Assembly (NCBI RefSeq): GCF_025961225.1
Contig: NZ_JAOQNG010000010.1
Span: forward strand, 796,501 to 860,500
DNA: 64,000 bases
DNA from: Azospirillum canadense
GTDB taxonomy: Bacteria > Pseudomonadota > Alphaproteobacteria > Azospirillales > Azospirillaceae
Direction of reading: 5' to 3'
The position numbers and the translations under genes are program-made. Below, piece after piece: positions 17,828-26,092 of the stretch (positions are counted from its first letter, which is position 1; each line of letters opens with the position of its first letter). A model generated the notes under the pieces. It was not told where the DNA came from. It was given only the letters and a program-made list of their open reading frames with translations, and made no database searches.

Positions 17828-19225
17828 ATGCCGATCGAAGTGCTGATGCCGGCGCTGTCGCCCACCATGACCGAGGGCAAGCTGGCGAAGTGGGTCAAAA
17901 AAGAGGGTGACGAGGTCAAGTCCGGCGACGTGCTCGCCGAGATCGAGACCGACAAGGCGACCATGGAGGTCGAGGCGGTCGACGAAGGCCGCATCGGCAA
18001 AATCCTGGTGGCCGAGGGCACCGAGAACGTCGCCGTGAACACCCCGATCGCCGTCATCCTGGGCGAGGGCGAGAGCGCCGTGGACGCCGTTTCGGCCGCC
18101 CCGGTGCCGGCGCCCAAGGTCGCCGCGGAGCCGGTGGTCAAGGACAGCGGCGCGCGCCCCGACGCCACCCTGCCGACCGGCCCGGAAAAGGGCCCGGCCG
18201 CCGCCCCGCCCGCGTCCGACGAGGACAAGTTCTTCGACAAGACGGTCAAGAAGACCGTCCGCGAAGCGCTGCGCGACGCCATGGCCGAGGAAATGCGCCG
18301 CGACCCGACCGTCTTCCTGATGGGCGAGGAAGTCGCGCAGTACCAGGGCGCCTACAAGGTCTCCCAGGGCCTGCTGCAGGAATTCGGCGCCGACCGCGTC
18401 ATCGACACGCCGATCACCGAGTACGGCTTCGCCGGCCTGGGTGTCGGCGCGGCCTTCAAGGGCCTGCGCCCGATCGTCGAGTTCATGACGTTCAACTTCG
18501 CCATGCAGGCGATCGACCACATCGTGAACTCCGCCGCCAAGACGCTGTACATGTCCGGCGGCCAGATGGGCTGCCCGATCGTGTTCCGCGGCCCGAACGG
18601 GGCCGCCGCCCGCGTCGCGGCCCAGCACAGCCAGGACTTCACGCCCTGGTACGCCAGCGTCCCGGGCCTGAAGGTCGTCGCCCCCTATTCGGCGTCGGAC
18701 TTCAAGGGCCTGCTGAAGTCGGCGATCCGCGATCCGAACCCGGTCATCTTCCTTGAGAACGAGATCCTCTACGGCCAGACCTTCGAGGTCCCGGAGAGCG
18801 AGGACTTCATTGTTCCGATCGGCCGCGCCAAGATCCGCCGCACCGGCACCGACGTGACCATCACCGCCCATTCGCTGATGGTCAGCTACGCGCTCGCCGC
18901 CGCCGAACTGCTGGAGAAGGACGGCATCAGCGCCGAGGTCATCGACCTCCGCTCGATCCGTCCGCTGGACACCGAGACCATCGTCAACTCCGTCAAGAAG
19001 ACCAACCGCCTCGTCACCGTCGAGGAGGCTTGGCCGACCTGCAGCATCGGTTCCGAGCTGTCGGCCCTCATGATGGAGCACGCGTTCGACTATCTGGACG
19101 CCCCGGTGATCCGCGTGAACGGCCTCGACGTCCCGATGCCCTACGCGGCCAATCTGGAAAAGCTCGTCCTTCCTTCGCCGGACCGCATCGCGGACGCGGC
19201 GAAGAAAGCCTGCTACCGCAAGTAA
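17828..19225 (+). CDS. pdhB: Pyruvate dehydrogenase E1 component, beta subunit with lipoyl domain
   Basis: A 465-residue E1 beta. Residues 1-80 are a biotinyl/lipoyl domain with the lipoylation lysine in ETDKATMEVEAVDEG, followed by an Ala/Pro linker; the transketolase-type beta domain starts near residue 140 (REALRDAMAEEMRRD). A lipoyl domain fused to E1 beta is characteristic of alphaproteobacterial complexes. The N-terminal domain is nearly identical in protein sequence to that of pdhC just downstream, which suggests duplication or ongoing gene conversion. Confidence 0.95.
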   Translation: MPIEVLMPALSPTMTEGKLAKWVKKEGDEVKSGDVLAEIETDKATMEVEAVDEGRIGKILVAEGTENVAVNTPIAVILGEGESAVDAVSAAPVPAPKVAAEPVVKDSGARPDATLPTGPEKGPAAAPPASDEDKFFDKTVKKTVREALRDAMAEEMRRDPTVFLMGEEVAQYQGAYKVSQGLLQEFGADRVIDTPITEYGFAGLGVGAAFKGLRPIVEFMTFNFAMQAIDHIVNSAAKTLYMSGGQMGCPIVFRGPNGAAARVAAQHSQDFTPWYASVPGLKVVAPYSASDFKGLLKSAIRDPNPVIFLENEILYGQTFEVPESEDFIVPIGRAKIRRTGTDVTITAHSLMVSYALAAAELLEKDGISAEVIDLRSIRPLDTETIVNSVKKTNRLVTVEEAWPTCSIGSELSALMMEHAFDYLDAPVIRVNGLDVPMPYAANLEKLVLPSPDRIADAAKKACYRK

Positions 19226-19238
19226 GGAGGGCGAGCCC

Positions 19239-20612
19239 ATGACCATCCAGATCCTGATGCCCGCCCTGTCGCCCACCATGACCGAGGGCAACCTCGCCAA
19301 GTGGCTGAAGAAGGAGGGTGACTCGGTGAAGTCCGGCGACGTGCTCGCCGAGATCGAAACCGACAAGGCCACCATGGAAGTCGAAGCGGTCGACGAAGGC
19401 CGCATCGGCAAGATCCTCGTCCAGGCCGGCACGCAGGGCGTCGCGGTGAACACCCCGATCGCCGTGCTGCTGGAAGAGGGCGAGGACGACAGCGCGCTCG
19501 ACAAGGCTCCCGCCCCGGCCACCGGCACGGCCGGCACCGGCGGCTATGGCAGCCAGGGTGCGGGCGCCCCGCCCGCCGATCAGGCCGTTGCCCCGAAGAC
19601 GCCGGCCCCGGCGTCCGCCCCGGCCGCACCCGCCGCTCAGGCCGCGGCGGGCCATGGTGGTGACCGCGTGTTCGCCAGCCCGCTGGCCCGCCGTCTCGCC
19701 GAGCAGGCCGGCATCGACCTGAAGGCGGTGAAAGGCTCCGGCCCGAACGGCCGGATCGTGAAGGCCGATGTCGAGGCCGCGAAGGCCGGCGGCGGTGCCA
19801 AGGCCGCCGCCCCGCAGCAGGCTGCCGAGGCGAAGGCTCCGGCCGCTGCCCCGGCTCCGGCGGCGACTCCCGCCCCGGCTCCCAAGGCCGCAGGCATCGA
19901 CGCTAAGGACCTGTCGGACAAGCTCGGTATGGCCTACAAGGCCCAGCCGAACAGCAGCATGCGCAAGACGATCTCCCGTCGTCTGACCGAGGTGCAGCAG
20001 ACGGTGCCGGACTATTTCCTGGCCATCGACTGCGAGCTGGACGCGCTGCTGAAGGTCCGCGCCGACCTGAACGCCCGGTCCAAGGACTACAAGCTGTCGG
20101 TCAACGACTTCATCATCCGCGCCGCCGCGCTGACGCTGAAGAAGTTCCCGAACATCAACGCCGCCTGGTCGGAAGAGGCCATCCTGCGCTACGACCACGT
20201 CGACATTTCCGTCGCCGTGGCCACGCCGACCGGCCTGATCACGCCGATCGTCAAGAAGGCGGAGACCAAGGGCTTGGCCGAAATCTCCAACGAGATGAAG
20301 GGCCTGGCGGAGCGCGCCCGCGACGGCAAGCTGAAGCCGGAGGAGTTCCAGGGCGGCACCTTCTCGATTTCGAACCTCGGCATGTACGGCATCCGGGAAT
20401 TCGCGGCCATCATCAACCCGCCGCAGGCCTGCATCATGGCCGTCGGTGCTGGTGAGCAGCGGCCGGTCGTGAAGAACGGCGCCCTGGCCATCGCCACGGT
20501 GATGACCGTCTCGGTCACCGTCGACCACCGCGTGGCTGACGGCGCCCAGGGTGCGGAGTTCCTGGCGGCCTTCAAGAAGCTGATCGAGGACCCGCTTGCC
20601 ATGCTCCTGTAA
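19239..20612 (+). CDS. pdhC: Dihydrolipoamide acetyltransferase (PDH E2)
   Basis: The core of the pyruvate dehydrogenase complex, which transfers acetyl to CoA. It has one lipoyl domain (residues 1-80, Lys in ETDKATMEVE), a long Ala/Pro linker, a peripheral-subunit-binding domain (about 143-180, ASPLARRLAEQAG...GPNGRIVKADVE), a second Ala/Pro linker, and a catalytic domain ending with VDHRVADGAQGAEFL, which contains the HxxxDG active-site motif. Total 457 residues. GGAGGG precedes the ATG at 19239; 13 bp separate it from pdhB. Confidence 0.95.
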   Translation: MTIQILMPALSPTMTEGNLAKWLKKEGDSVKSGDVLAEIETDKATMEVEAVDEGRIGKILVQAGTQGVAVNTPIAVLLEEGEDDSALDKAPAPATGTAGTGGYGSQGAGAPPADQAVAPKTPAPASAPAAPAAQAAAGHGGDRVFASPLARRLAEQAGIDLKAVKGSGPNGRIVKADVEAAKAGGGAKAAAPQQAAEAKAPAAAPAPAATPAPAPKAAGIDAKDLSDKLGMAYKAQPNSSMRKTISRRLTEVQQTVPDYFLAIDCELDALLKVRADLNARSKDYKLSVNDFIIRAAALTLKKFPNINAAWSEEAILRYDHVDISVAVATPTGLITPIVKKAETKGLAEISNEMKGLAERARDGKLKPEEFQGGTFSISNLGMYGIREFAAIINPPQACIMAVGAGEQRPVVKNGALAIATVMTVSVTVDHRVADGAQGAEFLAAFKKLIEDPLAMLL

Positions 20613-20627
20613 CGAAGGACCGGACCC

Positions 20628-20939
20628 ATGAGCGCCAGCCTCTCCCCCCTGCGCGCGGAAATCGACGCACTCGATGCGGAGATCATCGACCTTCTGGCCA
20701 AACGCTTCGGCGTCGTCCGGCGGGTTGCCGTCGTCAAGCAAAGGGAGGGGCTGCCCGCCGTCCTGCCCGACCGCGTCGAAGCGGTGAAGGAGCGGGCGGC
20801 GGCGCTGGGCAATGCCCAGGGGCTCGATCCGGACTTCATGCGGAAGCTCTACGAAACGATCATCGACGAGGCCTGCCGGGTCGAAGACGCGTTCTTCGCC
20901 GCATCCGCCGCCGACAAGAACGGCGCGGGCACGCCTTGA
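20628..20939 (+). CDS. Chorismate mutase, AroQ class (inside the pdh operon)
   Basis: A 103-residue all-helical AroQ-type protein: LRAEIDALDAEIIDLLAKR, then VAVVKQREGLP and the third helix with RKLYETIIDEACRVED. The arginine, lysine and glutamate positions of the active site appear present. It converts chorismate to prephenate in Phe/Tyr synthesis; a PchB-like isochorismate-pyruvate lyase role cannot be excluded from sequence alone. It begins 15 bp after pdhC and ends 19 bp before lpd, so it is certainly in the pdh transcript, an unexpected place for an aromatic-amino-acid enzyme. Confidence 0.85.
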   Translation: MSASLSPLRAEIDALDAEIIDLLAKRFGVVRRVAVVKQREGLPAVLPDRVEAVKERAAALGNAQGLDPDFMRKLYETIIDEACRVEDAFFAASAADKNGAGTP

Positions 20940-20943
20940 TCTT

Positions 20944-20952
20944 AGGGAGGAA
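20944..20952 (+). promoter_or_regulatory. Ribosome binding site that fixes the lpd start
   Basis: AGGGAGGAA lies 6 bases before a TTG at 20959 but 15 bases before the first ATG at 20968, so TTG is the likely start. Confidence 0.65.
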
Positions 20953-20958
20953 CAACCC

Positions 20959-22356
20959 TTGGCCGACATGAACTACGACGTCATCGTCATCGGCGGCGGT
21001 CCCGGCGGCTATGTGGCGGCGATCCGCGCCGCGCAGCTCGGCCTCAGCACCGCGGTCGTGGAGCGTGAGAACCTGGGCGGCATCTGCCTGAACTGGGGCT
21101 GCATCCCTACCAAGGCGCTGCTGCGCTCGGCGGAGGTGCTGCGCAACGCCAAGCACGCGTCCGAATACGGCTTGGTCATCCAGAACCCGTCCTTCGACCT
21201 GGACAAGGTCGTGCAGCGTTCGCGCAAGGTCGCCGGCCAGCTGAACGGCGGCGTCAAGCACCTGCTGAAGAAGAACAAGGTCGCCGTCATCGAGGGCGAG
21301 GCCAAGCTGCTCGGCAAGGGGCAGGTGGCCGTCACCAAGAACGGCGCGGCGGTCGGCACCTTCGGTGGCAAGAACATCATCATCGCCACCGGCGCCCGCG
21401 CCCGCACCCTGCCGGGCCTTGAGGACGACGGCAAGCTGGTCTGGACCTACCGCAAGGCCATGACCCCGGACACCACGCCGAAGTCGCTGCTGGTCATCGG
21501 CTCCGGCGCCATCGGCATCGAGTTCGCCAGCTTCTACAACGAGCTGGGCGCCAAGGTGACGGTGGTCGAGGTGATGGACCGCATCCTGCCGGTCGAGGAC
21601 GAGGAGATCTCGACCTTCGCCCGCAAGCAGTTCGAAAAGCAGGGCATGCGCATCGTCACCGCGGCCAAGGCCGGCAACCTGCGCAAGGGTGCCGACAACG
21701 TCACGGTGGCGGTCGAGGCCAACGGCAAGACCGAGGACATCACCGTCGACCGCGTGATCCTGGCCGTCGGCATCGCGCCGAACACGGAAAACCTCGGCCT
21801 GGAGAACACCAAGGTCAAGACCGACCGCGGCCACATCAAGACCAACCAGTGGTGCCAGACGGAAGAGCCGGGCGTCTACGCCATCGGCGACGTCACCGGC
21901 GCGCCCTGGCTCGCCCACAAGGCCAGCCACGAGGGCGTGATCGCCATCGAGCACATCGCCGGCAAGCACCCGCACGCGCTAGACGTCCGCAACATCCCGG
22001 GCTGCACCTACTCGCACCCGCAGATCGCCTCGGTCGGCCTGACGGAGAAGAAGGCCAAGGAGGCCGGCTACGACGTCCGCGTCGGCCGCTTCCCCTTCAT
22101 CGGCAACGGCAAGGCGATCGCCTTGGGTGAGGCGGACGGCATGGTGAAGACCGTGTTCGACGCCAAGACCGGCGAGCTTCTGGGTGCCCATATGGTCGGC
22201 GCCGAGGTGACGGAGCTGATCCAGGGCTACACGGTCGCGAAGACCATGGAGACGACCGAGAAGGAGCTGATGGAGACGGTGTTCCCGCACCCGACCCTGT
22301 CCGAGATGATGCACGAGTCCGTCCTTGATGCCTATGGCCGGGCTATCCACTTCTAA
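20959..22356 (+). CDS. lpd: Dihydrolipoamide dehydrogenase (PDH E3)
   Basis: A flavoprotein that reoxidises the lipoyl groups of E2 with NAD+. It has 465 residues from a TTG start: FAD-binding GGGPGGY, the redox disulfide GGICLNWGCIPTK, the NAD-binding VIGSGAIGIEF, and the C-terminal dimer domain with the catalytic His in the HPTLSE motif. The good ribosome site is positioned for TTG 20959 rather than ATG 20968. It is the last catalytic gene of the pdh operon; lipA follows after about 300 bp. Confidence 0.95.
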   Translation: MADMNYDVIVIGGGPGGYVAAIRAAQLGLSTAVVERENLGGICLNWGCIPTKALLRSAEVLRNAKHASEYGLVIQNPSFDLDKVVQRSRKVAGQLNGGVKHLLKKNKVAVIEGEAKLLGKGQVAVTKNGAAVGTFGGKNIIIATGARARTLPGLEDDGKLVWTYRKAMTPDTTPKSLLVIGSGAIGIEFASFYNELGAKVTVVEVMDRILPVEDEEISTFARKQFEKQGMRIVTAAKAGNLRKGADNVTVAVEANGKTEDITVDRVILAVGIAPNTENLGLENTKVKTDRGHIKTNQWCQTEEPGVYAIGDVTGAPWLAHKASHEGVIAIEHIAGKHPHALDVRNIPGCTYSHPQIASVGLTEKKAKEAGYDVRVGRFPFIGNGKAIALGEADGMVKTVFDAKTGELLGAHMVGAEVTELIQGYTVAKTMETTEKELMETVFPHPTLSEMMHESVLDAYGRAIHF

Positions 22357-22537
22357 TCGGCATGCCGAATGACCTCGGTCGGAGGATGAGCAGCAGGAGC
22401 GCCGCGCACGACGGGGATGGCCGCAGCCGGTCGGGCGACCGATGGCGGTATCCCCGCGGGCGGGCGCTGTTGCCGGTCCATGTGTCGGTTAGACCATCGT
22501 CGTCTAGGCGATCCGCATCCGGGCTGCTAAACAGACT

Positions 22538-22551
22538 TGACCGGTCGGTCA
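22538..22551. promoter_or_regulatory. Palindromic operator candidate upstream of lipA
   Basis: TGACCGGTCGGTCA has perfect 5-base arms around GGTC, the kind of site bound by TetR-family regulators. No such regulator gene is nearby. Confidence 0.3.
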
Positions 22552-22561
22552 TTCCGGCTTA

Positions 22562-22585
22562 TCCGGCGGGGTTGTTTCCGCCGGA
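22562..22585 (+). terminator. Hairpin between lpd and lipA
   Basis: A perfect 8-bp stem (TCCGGCGG / CCGCCGGA) with an 8-base loop, 74 bp before the lipA ATG. It has no T tract and may be an attenuator or part of the lipA leader. Confidence 0.35.
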
Positions 22586-22658
22586 ATGGCGTGCGTGAGC
22601 GCGTCCCCGTTCAGCATCGGCGCTGCCCGCGGGCAGCCCGTTGGGAGCTATTGAGATC

Positions 22659-23615
22659 ATGACCCTGGCCGACCAGTCCGAAAAGCTTCGCCATCCCGAA
22701 AAGGCCCACAAGCCGGACAACCCCATCCAGCGCAAGCCGGGCTGGATACGGGTGAAGGCGCCGACGAGCCAGGAGTACAACGAGACCCGCGAGCTGATGC
22801 GCGGGCTGAAGCTGAACACCGTGTGCGAGGAGGCGGCCTGCCCGAACATCGGGGAGTGCTGGAAGCACAAGCACGCCACCTTCATGATCCTGGGCTCGAT
22901 CTGCACCCGCGGCTGTGCCTTCTGCAACGTCGAGACCGGCCGGCCGGACCAGCTGGACCCGCACGAGCCCGACAACGTCGGCGAGGCGGTCGCCCAGCTG
23001 AAGCTCAGCCACGTCGTGGTGACCTCCGTCGACCGCGACGACCTCGCGGACGGCGGGGCCGAGCACTTCGCGCGCACGATCCGCGCCATCCGCGCGGCGT
23101 CGCCGGGCACGACCATCGAGATCCTCACCCCCGACTTCCAGAAGAAGAAGGGCGCGCTTGAGGTCGTGGTCGAGGCCAAGCCCGACGTCTTCAACCACAA
23201 TCTGGAAACGGCGCCGCGGCTCTACCCGACGATCCGCCCGGGTGCGCGCTATTTCACCTCGCTGCAGCTGCTGTCGCGGGTGAAGGAGTTGGATCCGACG
23301 ATCTTCACCAAGTCCGGCGTCATGGTCGGATTGGGCGAGACGAAGGAGGAGGTCGGCCAAGTCATGGACGATCTGCGCGCCGCCGACGTTGACTTTATGA
23401 CGATCGGACAGTACCTCCAGCCAACGCCCAAGCACGCGGCGGTGGACCGGTTCGTGACTCCCGACGAATTCGAGAGCTACGCAACACTTGGCCGCGGCAA
23501 GGGTTTCCTGATGGTGGCCTCGACGCCGCTCACCCGCTCGTCCTACCACGCGGGCGCGGATTTCGAGAAGCTGCGCGAAGCCCGCCTCCGCAAGCTGGCG
23601 GTGGGTGCGGGCTGA
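22659..23615 (+). CDS. lipA: Lipoyl synthase
   Basis: A radical-SAM enzyme that inserts two sulfurs into octanoyl groups on lipoyl domains, which fits its place next to the three lipoyl-bearing genes of this operon. It has 318 residues. The auxiliary cluster motif CEEAACPNIGECW and the radical-SAM CTRGCAFCNV motif are both intact; the C-terminus has the RSSYHAG serine ligand motif. The start MTLADQSEK is preferred over a TTG 18 bases earlier. lipB is not in the window. Confidence 0.95.
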   Translation: MTLADQSEKLRHPEKAHKPDNPIQRKPGWIRVKAPTSQEYNETRELMRGLKLNTVCEEAACPNIGECWKHKHATFMILGSICTRGCAFCNVETGRPDQLDPHEPDNVGEAVAQLKLSHVVVTSVDRDDLADGGAEHFARTIRAIRAASPGTTIEILTPDFQKKKGALEVVVEAKPDVFNHNLETAPRLYPTIRPGARYFTSLQLLSRVKELDPTIFTKSGVMVGLGETKEEVGQVMDDLRAADVDFMTIGQYLQPTPKHAAVDRFVTPDEFESYATLGRGKGFLMVASTPLTRSSYHAGADFEKLREARLRKLAVGAG

Positions 23616-23643
23616 CGGGCTGCTGGAGACGAACGGAGCGGGT

Positions 23644-24111
23644 ATGCCGACGCACGCGGAAAAGAAGGTCCTTCCCTACACGCCGGAACAGATGTACCGG
23701 CTGGTCGCCGACGTGGAGAAGTACCCGGAATTCCTGCCCTGGTGCCTCGCCGCCCGCATTCGCCGCCGCGAAGGCAACGTGATGTTCGCCGACCTGGTCA
23801 TCGGCTTCAAGATGGTGCGGGAGCGCTTCACCTCCCGCGTCGAGCTTGACGAGGCGGGCCGGCGGATCGACGTGCAGTACACAGAGGGGCCGTTCCAGTA
23901 CCTGAACAACCACTGGATCTTCACCCCGCACGAGCGTGGTGTCTGCGTGGACTTCTACGTGGATTTCGAATTTCGCTCGAAGATGCTGCAGAAGATCATG
24001 GGCGTCCTGTTCAACGAGGCGGTGCGCCGCATGGTCCAGGCCTTCGAGACCCGCGCCGACCAACTCTACGGAAACGGCGCCGTCCGCCCGGCCGCAGCGC
24101 GGACGGCGTAA
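23644..24111 (+). CDS. RatA / COQ10-type START-domain protein
   Basis: A 155-residue protein with the COQ10/RatA pattern: LPYTPEQMYRLVADVEKYPEFLPWC, then HWIFTP and FEFRSKMLQ. COQ10 binds coenzyme Q and supports respiration; the E. coli homologue RatA has been described as inhibiting 70S ribosome formation. In alphaproteobacteria it commonly follows lipA, as here (28 bp gap), so a quinone role is more likely. The start MPTHAEKKV is preceded by CGGAG. An intergenic repeat lies directly after the stop. Confidence 0.88.
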   Translation: MPTHAEKKVLPYTPEQMYRLVADVEKYPEFLPWCLAARIRRREGNVMFADLVIGFKMVRERFTSRVELDEAGRRIDVQYTEGPFQYLNNHWIFTPHERGVCVDFYVDFEFRSKMLQKIMGVLFNEAVRRMVQAFETRADQLYGNGAVRPAAARTA

Positions 24112-24112
24112 G

Positions 24113-24240
24113 CCCCTTCTCCCCTCCGGGGAGAAGGTTGGGATGAGGGGGCGGCCGAAGGCCGGAAACGCTGCCTCATACCAGCGCGTTGACGCCCTCC
24201 GGGTGCCCCCTCACCCTCTCCCCAGAGGGGCGAGGGGATT
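24113..24240. repeat. Intergenic palindromic repeat with flanking inverted arms
   Basis: The left end is a perfect 10-bp hairpin (CCTTCTCCCC / GGGGAGAAGG, 24115-24137, 3-base loop) followed by GGATGAGGGGG. The right end carries the roughly inverted block CCCCCTCACCCTCTCCCC and a further AGAGGGGCGAGGGG. This is the widespread short palindromic repeat of proteobacteria. It sits exactly between convergent genes and may serve as a terminator. Confidence 0.7.
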
Positions 24241-24245
24241 CAAGA

Positions 24246-24749
24246 TCACCGTATGCTGCTGTCCGGCTTGGCCGACTTCAGCCGCTCCAGGGCGGCCTGG
24301 ACGGTCGCGAGGCGGACCTCCTCGCGGTCGCCGGGGAAGTTGTATTCCTTGTGCTTGGCTGCACCCCGCCGCACCGCCGTGGCGATATAGACCCGCCCGA
24401 CCGGCTTCTCCGGCGTGCCGCCGCCCGGGCCGGCCACGCCGGTGACCGCGACCGCCACATCCGCCTTCGACTTCGCGAGCGCCCCGACCGCCATGGCGAC
24501 CGCCACCTCCGGGCTGACCGCGCCGTGCGCGTGGATCAGGCTGGGCGGTACGCCGAGCATTTCCGACTTCGCGACGTTGGAGTAAGTGACGAAGCCACGG
24601 TCCACCACCTTCGATGATCCGGGGATGTCGGTCAGTGCGCCGGCGATCAGACCGCCGGTGCAGGATTCGGCCGTTGCCACGCTGTAGCCGGCCAGTTCGT
24701 ATTCGGCCAGCACCTTGGCGGCGAGTTCGCGGATGTGGTCGGGGAACAT
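24246..24749 (-). CDS. Nicotinamide-nucleotide amidohydrolase (CinA C-terminal family)
   Basis: A 167-residue single-domain PncC/CinA-C protein that deamidates nicotinamide mononucleotide in NAD salvage. The catalytic block TAESCTGGLIAGALTDIPGSS and the later VTGVAGPGGGTPEKPVG are complete. The start MFPDHIREL is preceded, in the minus direction, by GAAAGGAA. The N-terminal CinA domain is absent, as is usual for PncC-type proteins. It follows ispDF by 33 bp on the same strand. Confidence 0.9.
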   Translation of the reverse strand: MFPDHIRELAAKVLAEYELAGYSVATAESCTGGLIAGALTDIPGSSKVVDRGFVTYSNVAKSEMLGVPPSLIHAHGAVSPEVAVAMAVGALAKSKADVAVAVTGVAGPGGGTPEKPVGRVYIATAVRRGAAKHKEYNFPGDREEVRLATVQAALERLKSAKPDSSIR

Positions 24750-24782
24750 GCGCCGGTTCCTTTCTTCTTTGATACCTCAACC

Positions 24783-25937
24783 TTACCCTGGCAGGCGCAC
24801 CGTTGCCACCGCCTGCGCGGCGATGCCTTCGCCACGGCCGGTGAATCCGAGCCGTTCGGTCGTGGTGGCCTTCACGCTGACGCGGCCGGGGTCCATGCCC
24901 AGGATTTCGGCGATGCGCGCGACCATCGCCTCCCGGTGCGGGCCGACCTTCGGACGCTCGCAGATCACGGTAACGTCCACATGGGCGATCTTCCCGCCGC
25001 GATCCGCCACGAGGTCGGCGGCGTGCTTCAGGAACCGGGCGCTGTCGGCGCCGCGCCACTGCGGGTCACTCGGCGGAAAGTGGCTGCCGATGTCGCCGGC
25101 GCAGAGCGCGCCGAGGATCGCGTCGGTCAGGGCGTGCAGGCCGACGTCGGCGTCCGAATGGCCCTCCAGCTTTTGCGTGTGCGGCACGCGGACGCCGCAC
25201 AGCGTGACGTGGTCGCCGTCGGTGAAGCGGTGCACGTCGAAGCCGGTTCCGGTGCGGATGTCGGACAGGCCCGCATCCAGGATCTGGGCGGCGCGGGTCA
25301 GGTCGTCGGGGGTGGTCACCTTGAAATTCTCCTCCTTGGCGGGCACTAGGGCGACGGGCAGACCCGCGCGTTCGGCGACCGCCGCGTCGTCGGTCAGTTC
25401 CAGCCCGGCCGCGGCGCGGTGGGCGGCCAGGATCTCTGGAAAACGGAAGCCCTGCGGCGTCTGGGCGCGCCACAGGCCGGCGCGGTCCACCGTGTCGGCC
25501 ACCACGCCCTCGCGCCCACGCTTCAGGGTGTCGGCCACGGCAATCGCAGCAATGGCGGCAGGCTGCTGGCCGAGCGCCGAGATGACCGCGCTGATGGTGG
25601 CCGCGTCGATCAGCGGTCGGGCCGCGTCGTGGATCAGGACGAGGTCCGGCGCCGACTCGGAGAGCGCTTCCAGGCCGTTGCGCACCGAATCCTGCCGCGA
25701 GCCCCCCCCGGTGACCGGCTCGGGCAGGCCAAGTCCGGCGACTGCCACGTCGTAAAGGTCGCGAAACGCGGGGTTAATCACCACGCGCACCGCGCTCACC
25801 TGGGGATGGCGCAGGAAAGCCTCCGCCGTGCGGCGCAGGATCGGCTTGCCGGCGAGGTCGAGATACTGTTTTGGGCGCTCGGCGCCGAACCGCTGGCCAC
25901 TGCCAGCGGCGACGATCAGCGCGATGCAGGAAGGCAT
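24783..25937 (-). CDS. ispDF: Bifunctional IspD/IspF isoprenoid enzyme
   Basis: Two steps of the MEP isoprenoid pathway in one chain of 384 residues. The N-terminal cytidylyltransferase has the CTP-binding loop AAGSGQRFGAERPKQY and IHDAARPLI. The C-terminal 2-C-methylerythritol 2,4-cyclodiphosphate synthase begins near residue 225 with GTGFDVHRF and carries the zinc-binding DVH and GHSDADVGLHALTDA motifs. The fusion is common in alphaproteobacteria. The start is taken at MPSCIALIV; a TTG 18 bases upstream is possible. It diverges from the CcsA-like gene. Confidence 0.94.
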   Translation of the reverse strand: MPSCIALIVAAGSGQRFGAERPKQYLDLAGKPILRRTAEAFLRHPQVSAVRVVINPAFRDLYDVAVAGLGLPEPVTGGGSRQDSVRNGLEALSESAPDLVLIHDAARPLIDAATISAVISALGQQPAAIAAIAVADTLKRGREGVVADTVDRAGLWRAQTPQGFRFPEILAAHRAAAGLELTDDAAVAERAGLPVALVPAKEENFKVTTPDDLTRAAQILDAGLSDIRTGTGFDVHRFTDGDHVTLCGVRVPHTQKLEGHSDADVGLHALTDAILGALCAGDIGSHFPPSDPQWRGADSARFLKHAADLVADRGGKIAHVDVTVICERPKVGPHREAMVARIAEILGMDPGRVSVKATTTERLGFTGRGEGIAAQAVATVRLPG

Positions 25938-26092
25938 GGGACGGATCCGGTCCAAGTGGGCTATATCTGGCTGGCGCGCCGGAGCCTAGCCTGTCGCCGG
26001 GATTCCGCCAAGACCGGTTCCGCCAAGTCCGGCAATGCGGCCGGCGCACGGGCTGAGAGCGTCCAGAGAAGGGAAGGGCATAGGGCCGCCGC

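Larger units (their letters stand above)
22357..22658. other. lpd-lipA intergenic region, 302 bp
   Basis: No gene is supported here. It holds a TGACC-N4-GGTCA palindrome and a perfect hairpin (both listed) and presumably the lipA promoter. No tRNA-like cloverleaf was found. Confidence 0.5.
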
